64,000 nucleotides of DNA from Epiperipatus broadwayi (taxonomy: Eukaryota > Onychophora > Udeonychophora > Euonychophora > Peripatidae), in the NCBI GenBank assembly GCA_028023455.1, contig JAQFVV010006246.1, positions 1,539,501 through 1,603,500 of the forward strand, in the 5' to 3' direction. A model generated the notes under the pieces. It had not been told where the DNA came from, did not search any database, and was given only the letters and a program-made list of their open reading frames with translations. Positions within the stretch are counted from its first letter, which is position 1. Each line of letters begins with the position of its first letter. The position numbers and the translations under genes are program-made. This document shows, in pieces, positions 35,968 to 49,470 of the stretch.

Positions 35968-36450
35968 TTAGTGGATCATCCAAATCCTAGATATATTATT
36001 CTTGAATTTGAGCCTGAAAAACTTCAAGATAACTTGAAGAAAAATAACAAAATGTTGGATCAATATGTATTCAGCACAGTAAACACAAATAAAAATTATA
36101 TCACAAATGAAAGATTAAAGAATGTTTCTCAGAATTATACAAAAGAAGACTATGCTAAATCAATGGAAAAATTATAGTAATAGTTAACTTTCAACCAATA
36201 TTATTCCCAATTATACTGATACAATTATATTGGAAATAGTTATACATTCAAAATCAAAGTACATAAAAATATTGAGGCTAAAGATATACCATGTCAAATA
36301 ATGGATCAAGAAGCAGCATTAAACATAATGATTAAAGAAATAAAGCCGCAATGTTATCACTGTAAATATATAGACACCTTATCAGTACTTGTATAGATTG
36401 GAAGGGTCACACTGTAAAATGAAAATGACAGATGATAAGCAAAGAGAATT
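35968..36450 (+). pseudogene. Decayed ORF1 of the LINE found at 61.6-64 kb
   Basis: The translation DHPNPRYIILEFEPEKLQDN parallels EHPNNRYIAIEHQKTRFQTL of the ORF at 61595. Further on, in another frame, DIPCQIMDQEAALNIMIKEI then KPQCYHCK parallels NIPTQIIDQDAVLTLYIRGL then RPQCFACK. The zinc-knuckle Cys pair is kept but the His is lost (YIDTLS). At least one frameshift. This shows the family is dispersed and has both old and well-preserved copies in one 64-kb window. Confidence 0.8.
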
Positions 36451-39299
36451 TTCATTGAATAATGAATCTATTTGGAGTAGTAGGTAGTTTTCAACCTTTG
36501 CTCTTAAAAAATATGCCAGTTCCAGTTTATGAGAACAATTATGACTTTAAAAGGAAACTACACTAAGATATTATTACTAATGATATGCCAATTCAAATCA
36601 CCCATCAGAAAAAAATGCTTATGCTAATGATTCATAGCTCTAAAATCACAGGGTTATCATTGCAAAAAAAATACTGCACATTATTAATAATTGTCCAAAT
36701 TATTTATCTTACAGTGTAACCACCTTAATACATCTTATGCTCAAGATCAGATAAACAAGCTCAATAATCATTCAGAACAACAAATTTACCTGCTAATGAA
36801 AATATAACAGTGAATGTTAATAGCCCTCATAAACAAAATGATGATAATGAACCTTCCATAATTGAATCATAAGAAAAATTAGTACATAGACCATGAATCT
36901 ACACTTTTATTCAAAGATTTAATGAAGCTGTCTTCAATTGCAATCAATAGAACTTTTAATTACTTTATGGATATATGCTTAGCAACAAATTAATTATGTT
37001 TAAATAACAACAATCTGGGCATTAAAAAGAAACCTGATCATCCCCTATGCAAGAAGCATGGAAGAAAGAAAAATCCTGAAATTGGTGTAAGATGAAGATA
37101 TATTAATCACTGTAGATCGTAATAAAAAAGTCAAAACCAATTTATGCATTTAAGAAACCGATTTTGAATTTTCCACTGATAAAGTCTTTTTCTATTGAGG
37201 AAGAAAAATGTAGATTTCTAAAAAATAGATGAGTTTAAATCAAAGGGTCCATTACTTGTTGAATAAACAAGATCCCCATAATAACAAATTTATAATTGAT
37301 AACTGATTTTGCATGGCATTAAGACACTAAAATCACTATTGAAAGACAAGCTCATACCATATTCCTTCCCACAATTATCCAAAATGCAATATGCATGGAA
37401 GGTGATTTCCATTGGTAGCATTTGAGATGATACATCTATACTGAGATAACTTCCCTATGTCATTACTAATCTACTCAACAGAAATTTATATTACATTAAA
37501 TGGAAAATATCCTTTACCTTTTGCCCTCATAACTCGATATCTCAAAGCACCTATTAGGTGCCCTTTTCATTAGTCAGATAAATTTTTTATGTAAAAAATT
37601 GAACAAGAACTGCATTAGAAAACTTGTACTTGGATTAAAGATGAATATTTTGTGTATTCCTTACATAAATGAGTCTGTTTTTTTTCCTTCTCAAAAACAA
37701 TTTCTATTTTATTCGAAATTTTGTCAGATTATTCAAATGGTACTAGCTTGAATTTAGTATAAAAAAAATCATACACCTAGTTGATGCACACTGAGTAAAT
37801 CCATAAACATTTTTTTAAAGTGGAGCTGGTCCATTCTTGGATTTTTTATTCTTTGTAAATTTTTCAGAAATGCACACTTTCAGGGAGAAAAACTTAGAGA
37901 AAATTGGAAAAATTATTAATTCATTAATTCACTTTCAAAATCTTATCTATCATTCTATTCAAAAGTATCATTGCTTTATTTTTCTAATTATTACTAAGAT
38001 CATATAATAATCTTCCAATGTTTTATTCACAAAAACTTTTTCCACCATCACTTATCCTATGAGTAGAAAACATCTTTGGAGAAGTTAATTGGCACCAATC
38101 TCTCTCAAACATCTACAAAGCCCATTATCTCAAAATGATTTAGAACATTACAATATTAATATATTCAAAACTCAAAAAATTGTTAATCTCTTCTTGTGTA
38201 AAAATATAACCACTTTTTGTTACTTTGATTAAAATTACTTTCATGGACAGATTATCTCTAGTTAATGATTATCTTAAAAAAAATTTTCTTGCCATTGTTT
38301 TTTTTTCCAAATTTTTTTTTTGTCCACCTATGAACCAATTTAAATACTAGGATGTTTATGCAATTAAGATTTTGGTATTTGAACCAAATTTGTTGATTTC
38401 CTTAATCAAAATATACTTGGAATATTTATCTGCCTGCATTTCTTTAGATTGAAAAAAAAAACAATGTATAAATACAGATCAATATTGGTTATAGCATCAG
38501 AATATGGAAACCAGATTCACATCCTTTGAAAAATGTCTATGCTTTAATAGCATTTAGGAAACAATTTCTATGCTATTTAATAACTCAGATGTTAGTTTGA
38601 ATCCTTATTTAATTCCTAGGCACATTTATGTAGAACAATAAGACAAACAGATATCCAAACAAGTTTTCAATAAATTTAAACTTAGAGAAAGATTATTTAT
38701 ATATTTATAGCCACTTTGTTTTTAATGAGACTGATCTTAACCACTACCATGACACTAGTTTTTCTAAAATGACAGAAATATAATTTAGTTGTTTTTTAAA
38801 TTAGAAATATAATCTCTATAAACCAACCTACAATAATATAATTTAGATGTTATATCAAGAAAACATTATGAAAACTCTTGATTTGTTAATAAAATACTTT
38901 TCAAAAATAGTAGTAGTAATAGCAGTGGTAGTAGCTGTTGTTGTTGTTGGTGTTTAATTCAATTTATTTGTTGTACAAAACAATAGCATTAAACTAATTT
39001 CAGAATTGCATGATAATTAATATATAATATAAATAAGCAACCACATATATAAAATTGTGTATATATCTACTTTTTATAAGATTATTAATAAATCTAAAGT
39101 CTAATTCAAAAATATTATCATTAATAAATCAGGATTACAAGTATTAGGCAAATTAAATCAAGGAACATTTAATATTAAAATGACAAACATTAATGTAAAA
39201 TAGATTAGATATGAATGTTTTATATAAATAATTATTGATAGTAATATTTGAGATTTTTATTTGTTAGTTATTTTCAAAATGACAATGTTATATAACAAC

Positions 39300-39760
39300 T
39301 TAAGATCTCTAATTTTTCTTTTAGCAGATAGGGATATATTATGATTATTTAACTCAATATATTTAGAAAAATTATTATAGACTATATGAATTCTGGTAAT
39401 ATCTTGACAATATATTCATATTCTAAAATAAACAGAACCAAAGGAAGAAAGAATTTGTTTTATTAAATTGTCTATTATGCTTTAGAATTATACCTATAAT
39501 TTTAAAAGTTTTATTTACTAATACTTCAATATGATGGTTCAAAGACGTATTTCTATGAAATATAATGCTGGATCTGGTCTTCAATATAGTAAGAAAAGTG
39601 TATGAATTCAGTTTTATTGGATTAAGAAACATTTGAACATTTTTTTTGTAAAAATAATGCAATCTGATTGAGTTAATATTTTTACATATTTTACAATTAT
39701 CTGCATAGCACAACAATCTTTAGTTGTGTTATTTTATTTTTTTCATTAATGAATCTTGTA
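39300..39760 (-). pseudogene. LINE reverse transcriptase catalytic-region fragment
   Basis: The - strand ORF (39423-39716) starts MLCYADNCKICKNINSI. This is the YADD-x-K-(I/L)-F box with the second Asp mutated to Asn, followed by LNPIKLNSYTFL, FHRNTSLNHHIEVLVNKTFK and IIGIILKHNRQF, the thumb-side motifs (LN-x-x-K, L-G/N-x-x-x-D/H-x-x-L, KA-x-K-x-x-G-x-I-x-R) of Jockey/I/CR1-like LINEs. The catalytic change and later stops mean it is inactive. Confidence 0.75.
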
Positions 39761-39909
39761 CAAAAATTATTTATTATATCATTAGACTTTTGAAGACTTT
39801 GTTTTATTTATTAGGTTTTTTAATTTTTATAATCATACTATCAATAATAAAATTTATGCTTGTGATAAATAATGATTGATCTGAAATCATTTAGTCATTT
39901 ATTTATTAG

Positions 39910-40078
39910 ATATATGGTGGACCAAATGCAGCATCACCATTGCTATCTAAAATATGTCATCCCCAGATAATTGCTCAAACAATTACTTCAATAGGTAATA
40001 ATATGTTTGTAAGATTCCAGAGTGATGATATGATCACTGGTAAAGGATTCCAGGCAAGTTACAAATCTGTTAATGCAG
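39910..40078 (+). CDS. CUB domain B, second half (internal exon)
   Basis: Acceptor TTATTAG|ATA at 39908-39909, donor GCAG|GTAAGA at 40079. Phase 0 in, phase 1 out, 56 codons plus one base. It begins IYGGPN (the YDG-like turn), then the fourth Cys in KICHPQ, MFVRFQSDDMITGKGFQASY with the conserved SD of the Ca2+ site and the GF-x-A-x-(Y/F) end strand. Joined to 31453-31634 it completes a standard CUB domain; joined onward it is in phase with 50495. Confidence 0.94.
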
Positions 40079-41504
40079 GTAAGAAAATCATTAATGAAAC
40101 TGAAAATATATATTATTACCATATTATGTATTTATTTTATATAATTAAATAAGTTTTCAATGAAAATATTAATTAGTTTTTTAATTATTATATGTAACAC
40201 AGTAATATCCATTTTATGAAAGCTTTGTGATTACAGATTATATCTAAATCAACGGATTACCTTTAGTTGATGCATTCAAAATCTGTCCAGTACTATAATA
40301 CAAAAAATGAATAATCTATGGCTGCGAATTCAATTTTTAAATATGCTTTTTGAAAAGAAAACAGCATCTTAATTAGAGATGGTTTCACTAACATAAAATA
40401 ATTTAATGTTTTTCTAGTTTTCCAAATAAAGCATTTTTTATAAATTGTATGTACAAACTTTTTTATGCACACATTTAAAAATAAAGGATTAAATCTTCTC
40501 AAGCAAAAAAAATATGATATTTAAGTATAAAATATTATATCCAAAGATAAAGAGGAAAAGAAAAAGAAAAGAAAACAAGATAAGCATATTCTAGAAAGAA
40601 AAGCTGAGATAGATAGCAAGGAGCTGGGGGATGAAAAAAATATGAGATGAAGAAGAAATGTATTTTCTATATGTTTGTGTTTGCCAAAATATACTAATCA
40701 TATGGTCATCAATTAAGTCTTTAATTAACATCAATTACACAAACATTTATTTTATAATGTATTAGTTTTAGTGTATAATGGTTTTAAGATTATTAGCAGG
40801 TTTATTGTTTGGAAGAAGTGGCAAATTGTCCAGTTAATTCATATTCTATCAGCACTGATTTTTTTTTATATCAATGAATTTAATAAAAATTTATTGCTAG
40901 ACTGCTGTAGTGTGGCTTTATTTTTTTTAATGCCAATAAAAGTTTTGTCATATTCTATTTTTAAGAAAAATTTTAGAATATTACTAGACAATTAATTTGA
41001 AATCAAGGTTAATCATTAGTTACATTGGTTATTGAATTAAGGAATGTTAGACATGAAACTAAAGTAAAAGATTTTGAGGGATTATAATAATACCATGCAA
41101 TAATAGGCTTTGGGATTATTCAATAATATTAACTATATTGAAGAAAACATAAAATTCTGATTAAATTAGAAAACCTCTTCTGCATAAACTGATCTTTTTT
41201 ATTTTAGTATCATTTAAGCAGTGTCTATTGCAAAGAATAGCAATCTGATTTTATTTTTTTAATGCCCTTACTATTGTTGTTATATGTGATAATATGTTGG
41301 GTCATTTCCATCATCTATCATTAAAGGTTGAATGTTTAGATTATTTTAAACTTTATTAAAACTTTTCAAATAGAAACAATTGTTAATAATAACACACAAA
41401 TAGACAACACATGTTAGTAAATTACATAACATTTCAAGTGATATTATTCTTCACTCTTTCTTTGGGTATTGCTGACCTGATCAATGAAAATATTAGTACA
41501 GGAG

Positions 41505-41618
41505 GCTAACTTACACCTTTAGATTCTTGAATATTTATGTAAATAATTGCACTCTCTCAATTATTCTTGAATATTGAAATTTGATATTCAAGAATCTAAT
41601 GGTATAAGTTCTGGCTTG
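41505..41618. repeat. Small fold-back element
   Basis: GGCTAACTTACACCTTTAGA plus TTCTTGAATAT (about 41503-41535) pairs with ATATTCAAGAATCTAATGGT plus ATAAGTTCTGGCTTGC (about 41582-41618). Imperfect arms of about 33 bp. Confidence 0.6.
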
Positions 41619-44113
41619 CTAATAATTTTATGAATTGAGGATTCATGTAATAACTTTTTCTGAATCACTATTTTACAATAGTGGGCTGTATTTTGAAAGT
41701 TTAAACCAATATAGTAAAAGATCAATGACATTTAAATGAAAACTGTAGATTAAATTTGCCCATTTAAAATCTTTGCAATATTCAAATCATTCTAATACAT
41801 AAACTTTTATAAATTTTTAAGCATTTTTTTCTATGACTATTGTGGGTTTTTCTTTACTTAATAAATATTATCTTTTTATCTTAGAAGTAAAATTTATTTA
41901 TCCATTTATTTAATTATTTTTTTTATAATAAATTTCTTTTTAAAAGCATATTCCAATTTTGCATTAGTAAATTATTTTCGAATGAAATTAAAACTTGGCT
42001 TGGAAATAATTATTACTAGCCAGTCATAGTGCTTGAATTAAAAATTTGAACCTGTTGGTACCATATATTTTATTAAATAATAATCTTATCAGTTAAAAAT
42101 GCCACAACCAATTAAATTTTAAGCAATCATATATATATATATTGATGTCTAGGACAAAACCAAAACAATCAATATCAGGACTGGCATATTTCTAATGAAT
42201 TTGACATAATTGATTAGAATATTGTAATCAAAGTTATTTTAATTTAATTTGTTTACATTCTGCTACTTTATTTATAAACACAGTATTCTATTTTGCTATA
42301 AATACAATATAAACACAGGCATTATTTATTTACAAATCAGAAGTCAGTCACTAATTTAGCAATTACATTCTGATAAATAGACCTCACTATTTAAATTATA
42401 AACAAGTTCTGCTTATATTATTAACTTTCATTTCCAGATAAAGATTATCTATATTAAATAATGTGTGGAATATCTGTGTTTCAAGGCTTTTAATAGATAC
42501 CAAAAGTCATTATTAACAATAACTTGTGTATGTGTATGTATGTGTATGTATATATATATATGATTAAGAATGCCATATTATATATATATGGTAGTTTAGT
42601 AAAATTATAGTTTTGTTATATTAAATGAACATTTAATTATTTAACTCTCTAAAATACAAACTGAAATGTGATAGAGAGTAGATCAAGTAACCAAATAGCT
42701 CATTTATTTAATTCACTCTTAAGTAAAAATATAAAAAGAAACCACTCAAGAACAAGCTATTTATTTATTTGCTTATTTATAAAAAAAAAATTAGAAAATA
42801 AATGAATATGAAAGGTTATTTTGCAAATCTTTTATAGTAATGAAAAAAAATTGAATCATTTGTTATAATAAAATAATATCTGGAATTATATGTTATTCAT
42901 AAATTTTTATTTGTAAAAGTATAAATTAAAAAACAAGTTTAATACATTGGAATTTGTAATCTTTATTAGCATGAATGATTTCATTTAAAATTTGTAATTT
43001 ATTTGAAAGAAAAATGTAAAAACTTAAAAATAATTTTAGAATAGATTAAATAATAATTAGTTCGTTTTGAAATTTTATTAATTCAATAACCAGTTTCACA
43101 AAATGTCTAAATAATTCAGTAGGATTATATACAAAAATATACTTAATTAATAAGTGAAATTATAATTCAAAGAACTATGTAAAATTATAGAACAAAAATA
43201 GTTTGACTTGGTTGTGGCATCAGTTAAGAGCATATATAAAGTCTATCTTCAAATATTAGATCATAGTTAACGTTTCAGCTAGTTATTCTTATAAATAAAA
43301 CTATTAGCAAACAAAGTTTTAGCTCACAGTTCTGTCAGTAATTACAGTGAACCAAGGAAAGCCTGATTATCCATATAAAAGCTAAACTTGCTTTACTAAT
43401 AGCAGCATGGAAAATATTCATTACTTAGCATTAAATGTTATAATGTGTGACTCAATAACTGATTTTCACAATTATGTAATCTGTATGACCTTCAAAAATT
43501 TGTCTTCAGATTTTTGCGAATATACACTTTTTCTCTCATGATGTGACCAATTAAATAGAAGATACGTTTCTGAAAATTTTCTGTGTCAAATGGTAAAAAC
43601 ATAATAGATAGAACTCTACATATTAAAAAGAAAAGTAGCCCCAAAGCAAAAATAAGAGAAAAATTTATAAAAGGAAGAGAATCATTGATAAGAAACAGTC
43701 TATCTTGTGTACACATTTATTAGAACAAGCAAATAAATTCAAGGTCATAAGCAAACATAATCCTGAGTGAGATATAGATTTATTTTTTTAAAATCAAATT
43801 CTGTATATATATATTTTTCATTATTAAGTTTGACTATATTGAAAGATATATCTTATTTCATTGTTTTTTTATTTAATGTAATTAATCTTTGAAATATTAC
43901 TTCCTCTTTTATAATTCATTTTGTTTGTATACATAACATTTAAAACTACTATATCAGTATAAACAGTTGTTTGACATTATACAATACATGTCAAATTTGA
44001 AGTATGAGATATCTTAGGACATTTAATAAGAACTAGTTTAATATTCTGTTTACAAATGTTGACATGCGCCAACAGGTTTATTAATCATTTAATTTATGAA
44101 ATGCTTATTTCTG

Positions 44114-44779
44114 ACCCAACCTGATCACACACATGTGAAAAAATAAATAATCACCAATATATGTATTTCATGCTAAACCAGCAATCATCAGTTGGTCCAG
44201 ATTACTATCCTCACACATATATATAATCAGTGCTCAGCTTTATATTAAGATAGCCAATCTTCATACTTTAATGGACAGGCTTCAAACTATTCCAACTCAC
44301 AATTCTTCCGCCTTCCATTTCATTGAAAATCTGATGGTGGAACGTTCAAAGCCCTTGTTAGTGTCAAGGTTGTCATCCTACCCATGTTAACATATTAGTC
44401 ATTCTGACCCCTCATGTACAGGAGAATATGTACAGAAGAATAATCCATTACATAAATGGATTATTCTCCTGTACATGAGGGGTCAAAATGACTAATATGT
44501 CAACATGTGTAAGGATGACAACCTTGACACTAACAAGGGTTATGAACATTCCACCATCAGATTTTCAATGAAATGGAAGGCTGAAGAGTTGTGAGTTGGA
44601 ATAGTTTGAAGCCTGTCCATTAAAGTATGAAGATTGGCTATCTTAATATAAAGCTGAGCACTGATTATATATATGTGTGAGGATAGTAATCTGGACCAAC
44701 TGATGATTGCTGGTTTAGTATGAAATACATATATTGGTGATTATTTATCTTTTCACATGTGTGTAATCAGGTTGGGTCA
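44114..44779. repeat. Large near-perfect palindrome, about 330-bp arms
   Basis: Starts GACCCAACCTGATCACACAC and ends as its reverse complement, GTGTGTAATCAGGTTGGGTC. The arms match almost throughout (for example CACCATCAGATTTTCAATGA against its complement), with a small indel near the centre (around 44420-44450, AATCCATTACATAAATGGATT). The - and + arms are equally preserved, suggesting a recent or gene-converted fold-back element. A further 60 bases on the right (44780-44840) end in GTTTGAATCCTGC, reminiscent of a Pol III box B. Confidence 0.93.
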
Positions 44780-46864
44780 GCAATATGAGATGGCACTGAG
44801 AGTAGTGGGTTGTGTGAAAGTCTGAGTTTGAATCCTGCACATATTAGATATATAAATGCAGGTTTAAGCCTGTACAATGTATTAGAAATGCTTATTTGTA
44901 CATATTCAAATTCGCATTTAATATAAAGTTGAAAACTTTTATAGTTTTTATTCTCAAATTCTGGTGTGGGATTGTCGAAAATTTATTTATTTATTTAGTA
45001 GATAGTAATTAATTACTTTATTTAGTAAAGCTAGAATTATATGAAACAATGGTCACATAATGAAATTGTCCATTTAGTAATATAAATTTAGTTGTAACTA
45101 TCATTATTGCATTATTCTTTGGTTGACATTTAGATAGATGATTTAATAATGTAATTTTCAAGACATATATTTGTAAAAAAATATATTTTTGTTTAGACAT
45201 ATGAAAATATAGTTAAGATTACCTAACAAGTATAACATTTTATAATTGTAGAGATTTTCATATTCACCCTATGAGATGCATTGTAGCTTATTGAGTTGCT
45301 TGATCAATGATTATTATTAAAAATGTACCCTCGTTCTAATTTACTTCCATTTTGATATGCATAGAAATTATATCTCTTACATTATATTTATCACACTATT
45401 GTGAGACTGGTTAGATTATTCAAATCAATTCTCTATTCATTTACATTTATAACATCCAAGTATAGCCAGGAATATTCTCTATCTCCATTAACAAACTTCT
45501 ATTACTTATCAGCCTCTACAAGGACTTAATTTCATTACATATGGTGCATTAGCAATATGATCAAATAAAAATACAGTTAAATGATTCATGGTTAAGCAGA
45601 TAAATGAACAAATCCTTACATATATGTTAATTCTTTTTATATAACATAATAAGCTACCCATTTCATTGCTACTTTTTTACCATTATAAAGAAATATAATG
45701 AGAATTCTGTTTCTTAATTGAGTGTACTTAGAATTAATTCTGCAGTTTCTGATCCAATCATTTATCTGTTATATAATTATTTTATATAAGTTACCCAGTT
45801 ATATTTTTTGATAAACATATATCCTATCATCCCTCAGAGGATCATATTTCACTTTCATCCAAAAACATTTTTATATGGGGCTAGAAACACACTATCCCTT
45901 AATTTTGAACACCACTTTCATTTGGAAGTAACACCTATAGATAGGATACCTTCTGGCACAACTATCCCAATTTTACATCATCAACATCCCTGAACTTTCC
46001 CAGTTCAGAAGATGATTTCTCTTAATCAATAGAAATTGTTCATATATACATTTGGAAGAAGACCATTATGATAAGAATGGCACAGATAACTAAACATTTC
46101 ATATAATATTTAAAATTATCTTGACTAGTGTTTATCATTATACATATTAATTTTATAAAAATAAAGTTTACTCTTTGGCTTTTATGCATATTGAAATACA
46201 GAGTAATTATTTTGAAAATTCTATTATGACAGGCATTTTTTTCTTTTATCTAGACAGAATTCTTGATTTTTTACATATACAAATCTTTCATAAACAAAAT
46301 AATTATAATCATTAATAAATAAATAAAATTAGTATGCATTTAACAAACAACAAAGAATATGCACATTTTCCCTCAATGTTAGTGATCATGTATTAAAAAA
46401 TAATGCTTACAATAAAAAATATTTTATCATAAAAAAATTCCATTTAAATTATTGAGGCCTCTTATTTACATACAAAATAAAAAATTCTATTGCAGCTTCT
46501 TTGATAACTCAGTAAGCTTACTATTAATTATAGGTATAACTATATATCATAGTTTGCCATTGTGAATTTTCATAGATATTGATTGATTCAAGTTCTATGT
46601 GAAATATTTAACTTTCTAATGATAATAATCTTCTATTTCAGTAGGTCACTTGATAACTGTGGTTAATGAGAATACTTTCATTATGAACAGGAAACACTAT
46701 ATTTATAGTATCATTCTTTCTGGACTTATGACAGATATTGTTTTCTGTTTGAAAAATCTACATAATTCAAGATTACAGCTAGTGCATTTTTGATGCTTTT
46801 AGCACATAACTTTGATAGTTTTCTTCATGCAGAAATTTGTTATTATAGTTGTATTTAATTTAGT

Positions 46865-47905
46865 ATTATAAAAGTATCTGAAGACCATATAGTGAAAAGC
46901 TTTCATAAAGTCTGTTTTTATTTTTTTTAAAAAAACAATATATGCTTAGCTGACTTTCGACTATTATAAGTCACAAACATAGCATAAATTGTAAAGTGGG
47001 AGTGAGTGTATATATATATATATATATATATATATGCTGTTATTGCTAATTTACATAAAATTTAAATATGAACATTAATTAGGAAGAATAGATCATCTGT
47101 TTGAAAGGGGCACACATGATTCTTTTCTATTGATAGAATTTTTCTTACCTATTATATGCCATATCTCTTTAATTTTTCATTTAAAGTCACAGCATTCAGT
47201 GCACATGATATTAACAGATGAAGAAGCAATAGGATGACCAGTTGTAGACTATTTATTTCTACAAACAGTCAGAAATTTTTACCAGAAAACACAACATTTC
47301 CTAACCCTGGATATCCTTTTCCTATGTATCTAATATAACCCATCACATTACTAAAATTATTACTCCTACCTATCAGATTGTCCTATGTATCACACCTCCA
47401 TTGCATCATAGGATACTTTACTCACTGTCCTCCATTTTTAAGTGGTTTATTAGATTAAATGCAAGTAATCCATCTGCTTCTTCCTTTTATTAAGGAGAAT
47501 CTCCGGCAAACCTGCCTACACGTATAGTCAACACAGATTTATATAATAAAGCTAGAGCAAATACAGATACAAAGTCAATATTTTTTTAACATTTTTCTGC
47601 AATTAATCATCCTTTTGTTTCTTCATCTGTTAACATGGTGTGCACTGAACAGCGACTTTAAACGAAAAATTAAAGAGGGATGGCATATATCAGGTGACAA
47701 AAAGTCTTATCAGTAGAAAAGAATTATGTGTGCACCTCTCAAAAAGATGGCCATATATATTCACACCCACTCCCACTTTCCACTTTATGCTATGTCTATG
47801 ACTTGTAATAGTCGAAAGTCAACTAAGCACATATTGTTTAAAAAAACAACAGAAAACGGACTTTATGAAAGCTTTTCTCCACAGTCTTCATATATTTATG
47901 ATTAC
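46865..47905. mobile_element. About 1-kb element with long inverted arms
   Basis: The left arm, about 46865-47235 (GAAAAGCTTTCATAAAGTC, CTGACTTTCGACTATTA, AAGTGGGAGTGAGTG, CAGTGCACATGATATTAACA), is mirrored at about 47607-47905 (TGTTAACATGGTGTGCACTG, CCCACTCCCACTTTCCACTT, GACTTTATGAAAGCTTTTC). The 370-bp centre (ACCTGCCTACACGTATAG and so on) is unique and has no ORF. The left arm alone carries a (TA)n at 47010-47034. Best read as a non-autonomous DNA-transposon remnant with long TIRs. Confidence 0.82.
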
Positions 47906-49031
47906 ATTAGTCTGAGTTAAAGCGTATATTTTTATAATTACTTTAATGAGTATATTTTTTAAAAGACAAATAGCTATCACTGAATTACTGTGGTATTCTG
48001 GCTCTTCACCATCTTTTTTTTCTTTTTCAGTATATATAGCTATGCTAAAACATAGGAATATATCTTCTCATCACTGTCACTACCAGTTTCTTGTTGGTTT
48101 ATTGGGGGGGGGGGTGCATTATTTTCATCAATAATTACCACTGATGTTTTCAATCAATATCTAATCATGGATTTAATTAAACTATCAAATGTATTATTTT
48201 TATTTTATTTTTTAAAAAAATAAACTTTTGTAAGTATAAAAATTCATTTTCAACTTTTGGAAATATGTCCATTTTATTCGTCACTGACTCTTTACAGTTA
48301 ATACTTATATAAATATGTATTCTCCTCAGCTGTTTTCTACAAGAAAATATATTTTTTTTATTTTATATCTTCTCTTAAATTAATATTTTAAAAATCATAC
48401 TTATCTTAATATTTATTCATTACAACATTTGCAAAACAATTGTTTAGTTTGTGGGTTTTTTTTTTTTAATTTTTCATACTCGGTTTAGTATAGAACTTCA
48501 TCAATCAAAGAGAATCATGTATCTTTTCTATTTTTATTTTAAAATATTTGTATTATCTTTATTTGAATTAGGTTAATTATTTAATTTCGATCAATGCTAA
48601 ATTTGGGTTGTTTTGTATATTAGCAATACATAGATGCATACACCCAACCAACTCAAAATGAGTGTGTTAAAATGAATACACAGTATTTACATAATATATA
48701 TGGCAACTTTTTTTAAAATTATACTCATTAATACATCAGTAAAAATAATTCATAATTAAAATAAATTGATATACATTGAAATATACTCAAGCCTAAGTGT
48801 TCAGTCTATTAATCTCTTTCTCAGGAAAAAACATCAACATCCTTTTTCTTTATTCTTTCTGATGATGATAATATAATTTTAAAAGTACAATGCCTAAGTA
48901 TTTTTAAATTCATAAATTTCAAGAATGCTTGTTTGTATAAGCAGCAGTATTTTTTGGTGATAATATAACACAATATTATTTATCGTGTTGTGAATCAAAA
49001 AATTAAAATTTAAAAAAAATTGTGTTGTATA

Positions 49032-49470
49032 AGGGATTTGAACACAGACTTTCAAGCTTTTTTCAGCTATACACACTATCTCATATAACCAATACATATG
49101 ACCACACATGTATGAAAAAGATAAATGATCTTCAAAATGCATATTGCATGCTGAACCAGAACTCATTAATTGATCCAGTCCATCATCAGATTTCCAATGG
49201 TATAGATGGCTAAAGAGTTGAAGAGTGGAGTAGACTAAAGTTTGTCCATTACAGTTTGAAGATTTTCTATCTTAATATAAACCAAACACTGATTACACAT
49301 ATGTGTAGGAGATAATTATCTGGACAAACTGATGAGTGCTGGTTTAGCACAAAATACATATATTGAAGTTTATTTATCTTTTTCACATGTGTGTGACCAT
49401 GTGTATCAGTTATATGAGATAGAATGGATAGCTGAAGGGAGCTTGAAAGTATGAGTTCAAATTTTCTATG
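49032..49470. repeat. Shorter relative of the 44.1-kb palindrome
   Basis: The outer arms pair (ACTTTCAAGCTTTTTTCAGC against the complement at 49425-49452; CTATCTCATATAAC). The central sequence, CATCAGATTTCCAATGG through TTTGAAGATTTTCTATCTTA, follows only the right arm of the 44.1-kb element. It is therefore the same family with most of the left arm deleted. Confidence 0.8.

Larger units (their letters stand above)
31635..39909 (+). other. Intron 3 (within CUB B), 8.3 kb
   Basis: Phase-0 intron, GTAAAA...TTATTAG. Almost half is recognisable LINE debris (listed separately): RTE copy 32.1-33.86 kb with a nested fold-back element, LINE fragments on - at 35.4-35.83 and 39.3-39.76 kb, an ORF1 fragment on + at 35.97-36.45 kb and a tRNA-like relic at 35.07 kb. 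33865-35065 shows nothing recognisable. 36450-39290 is codon-like in places (for example around 37030-37070) but I could not assign it. A small GTA/GTT microsatellite lies at about 38908-38955. Confidence 0.8.

Noticed and set aside
35446-39760. One single minus-strand LINE from 39.76 to 35.45 kb
   Set aside because: The distance between RT box and C-terminal motif is too long and a + strand ORF1 fragment lies between; two fragments or a nested arrangement fit better.
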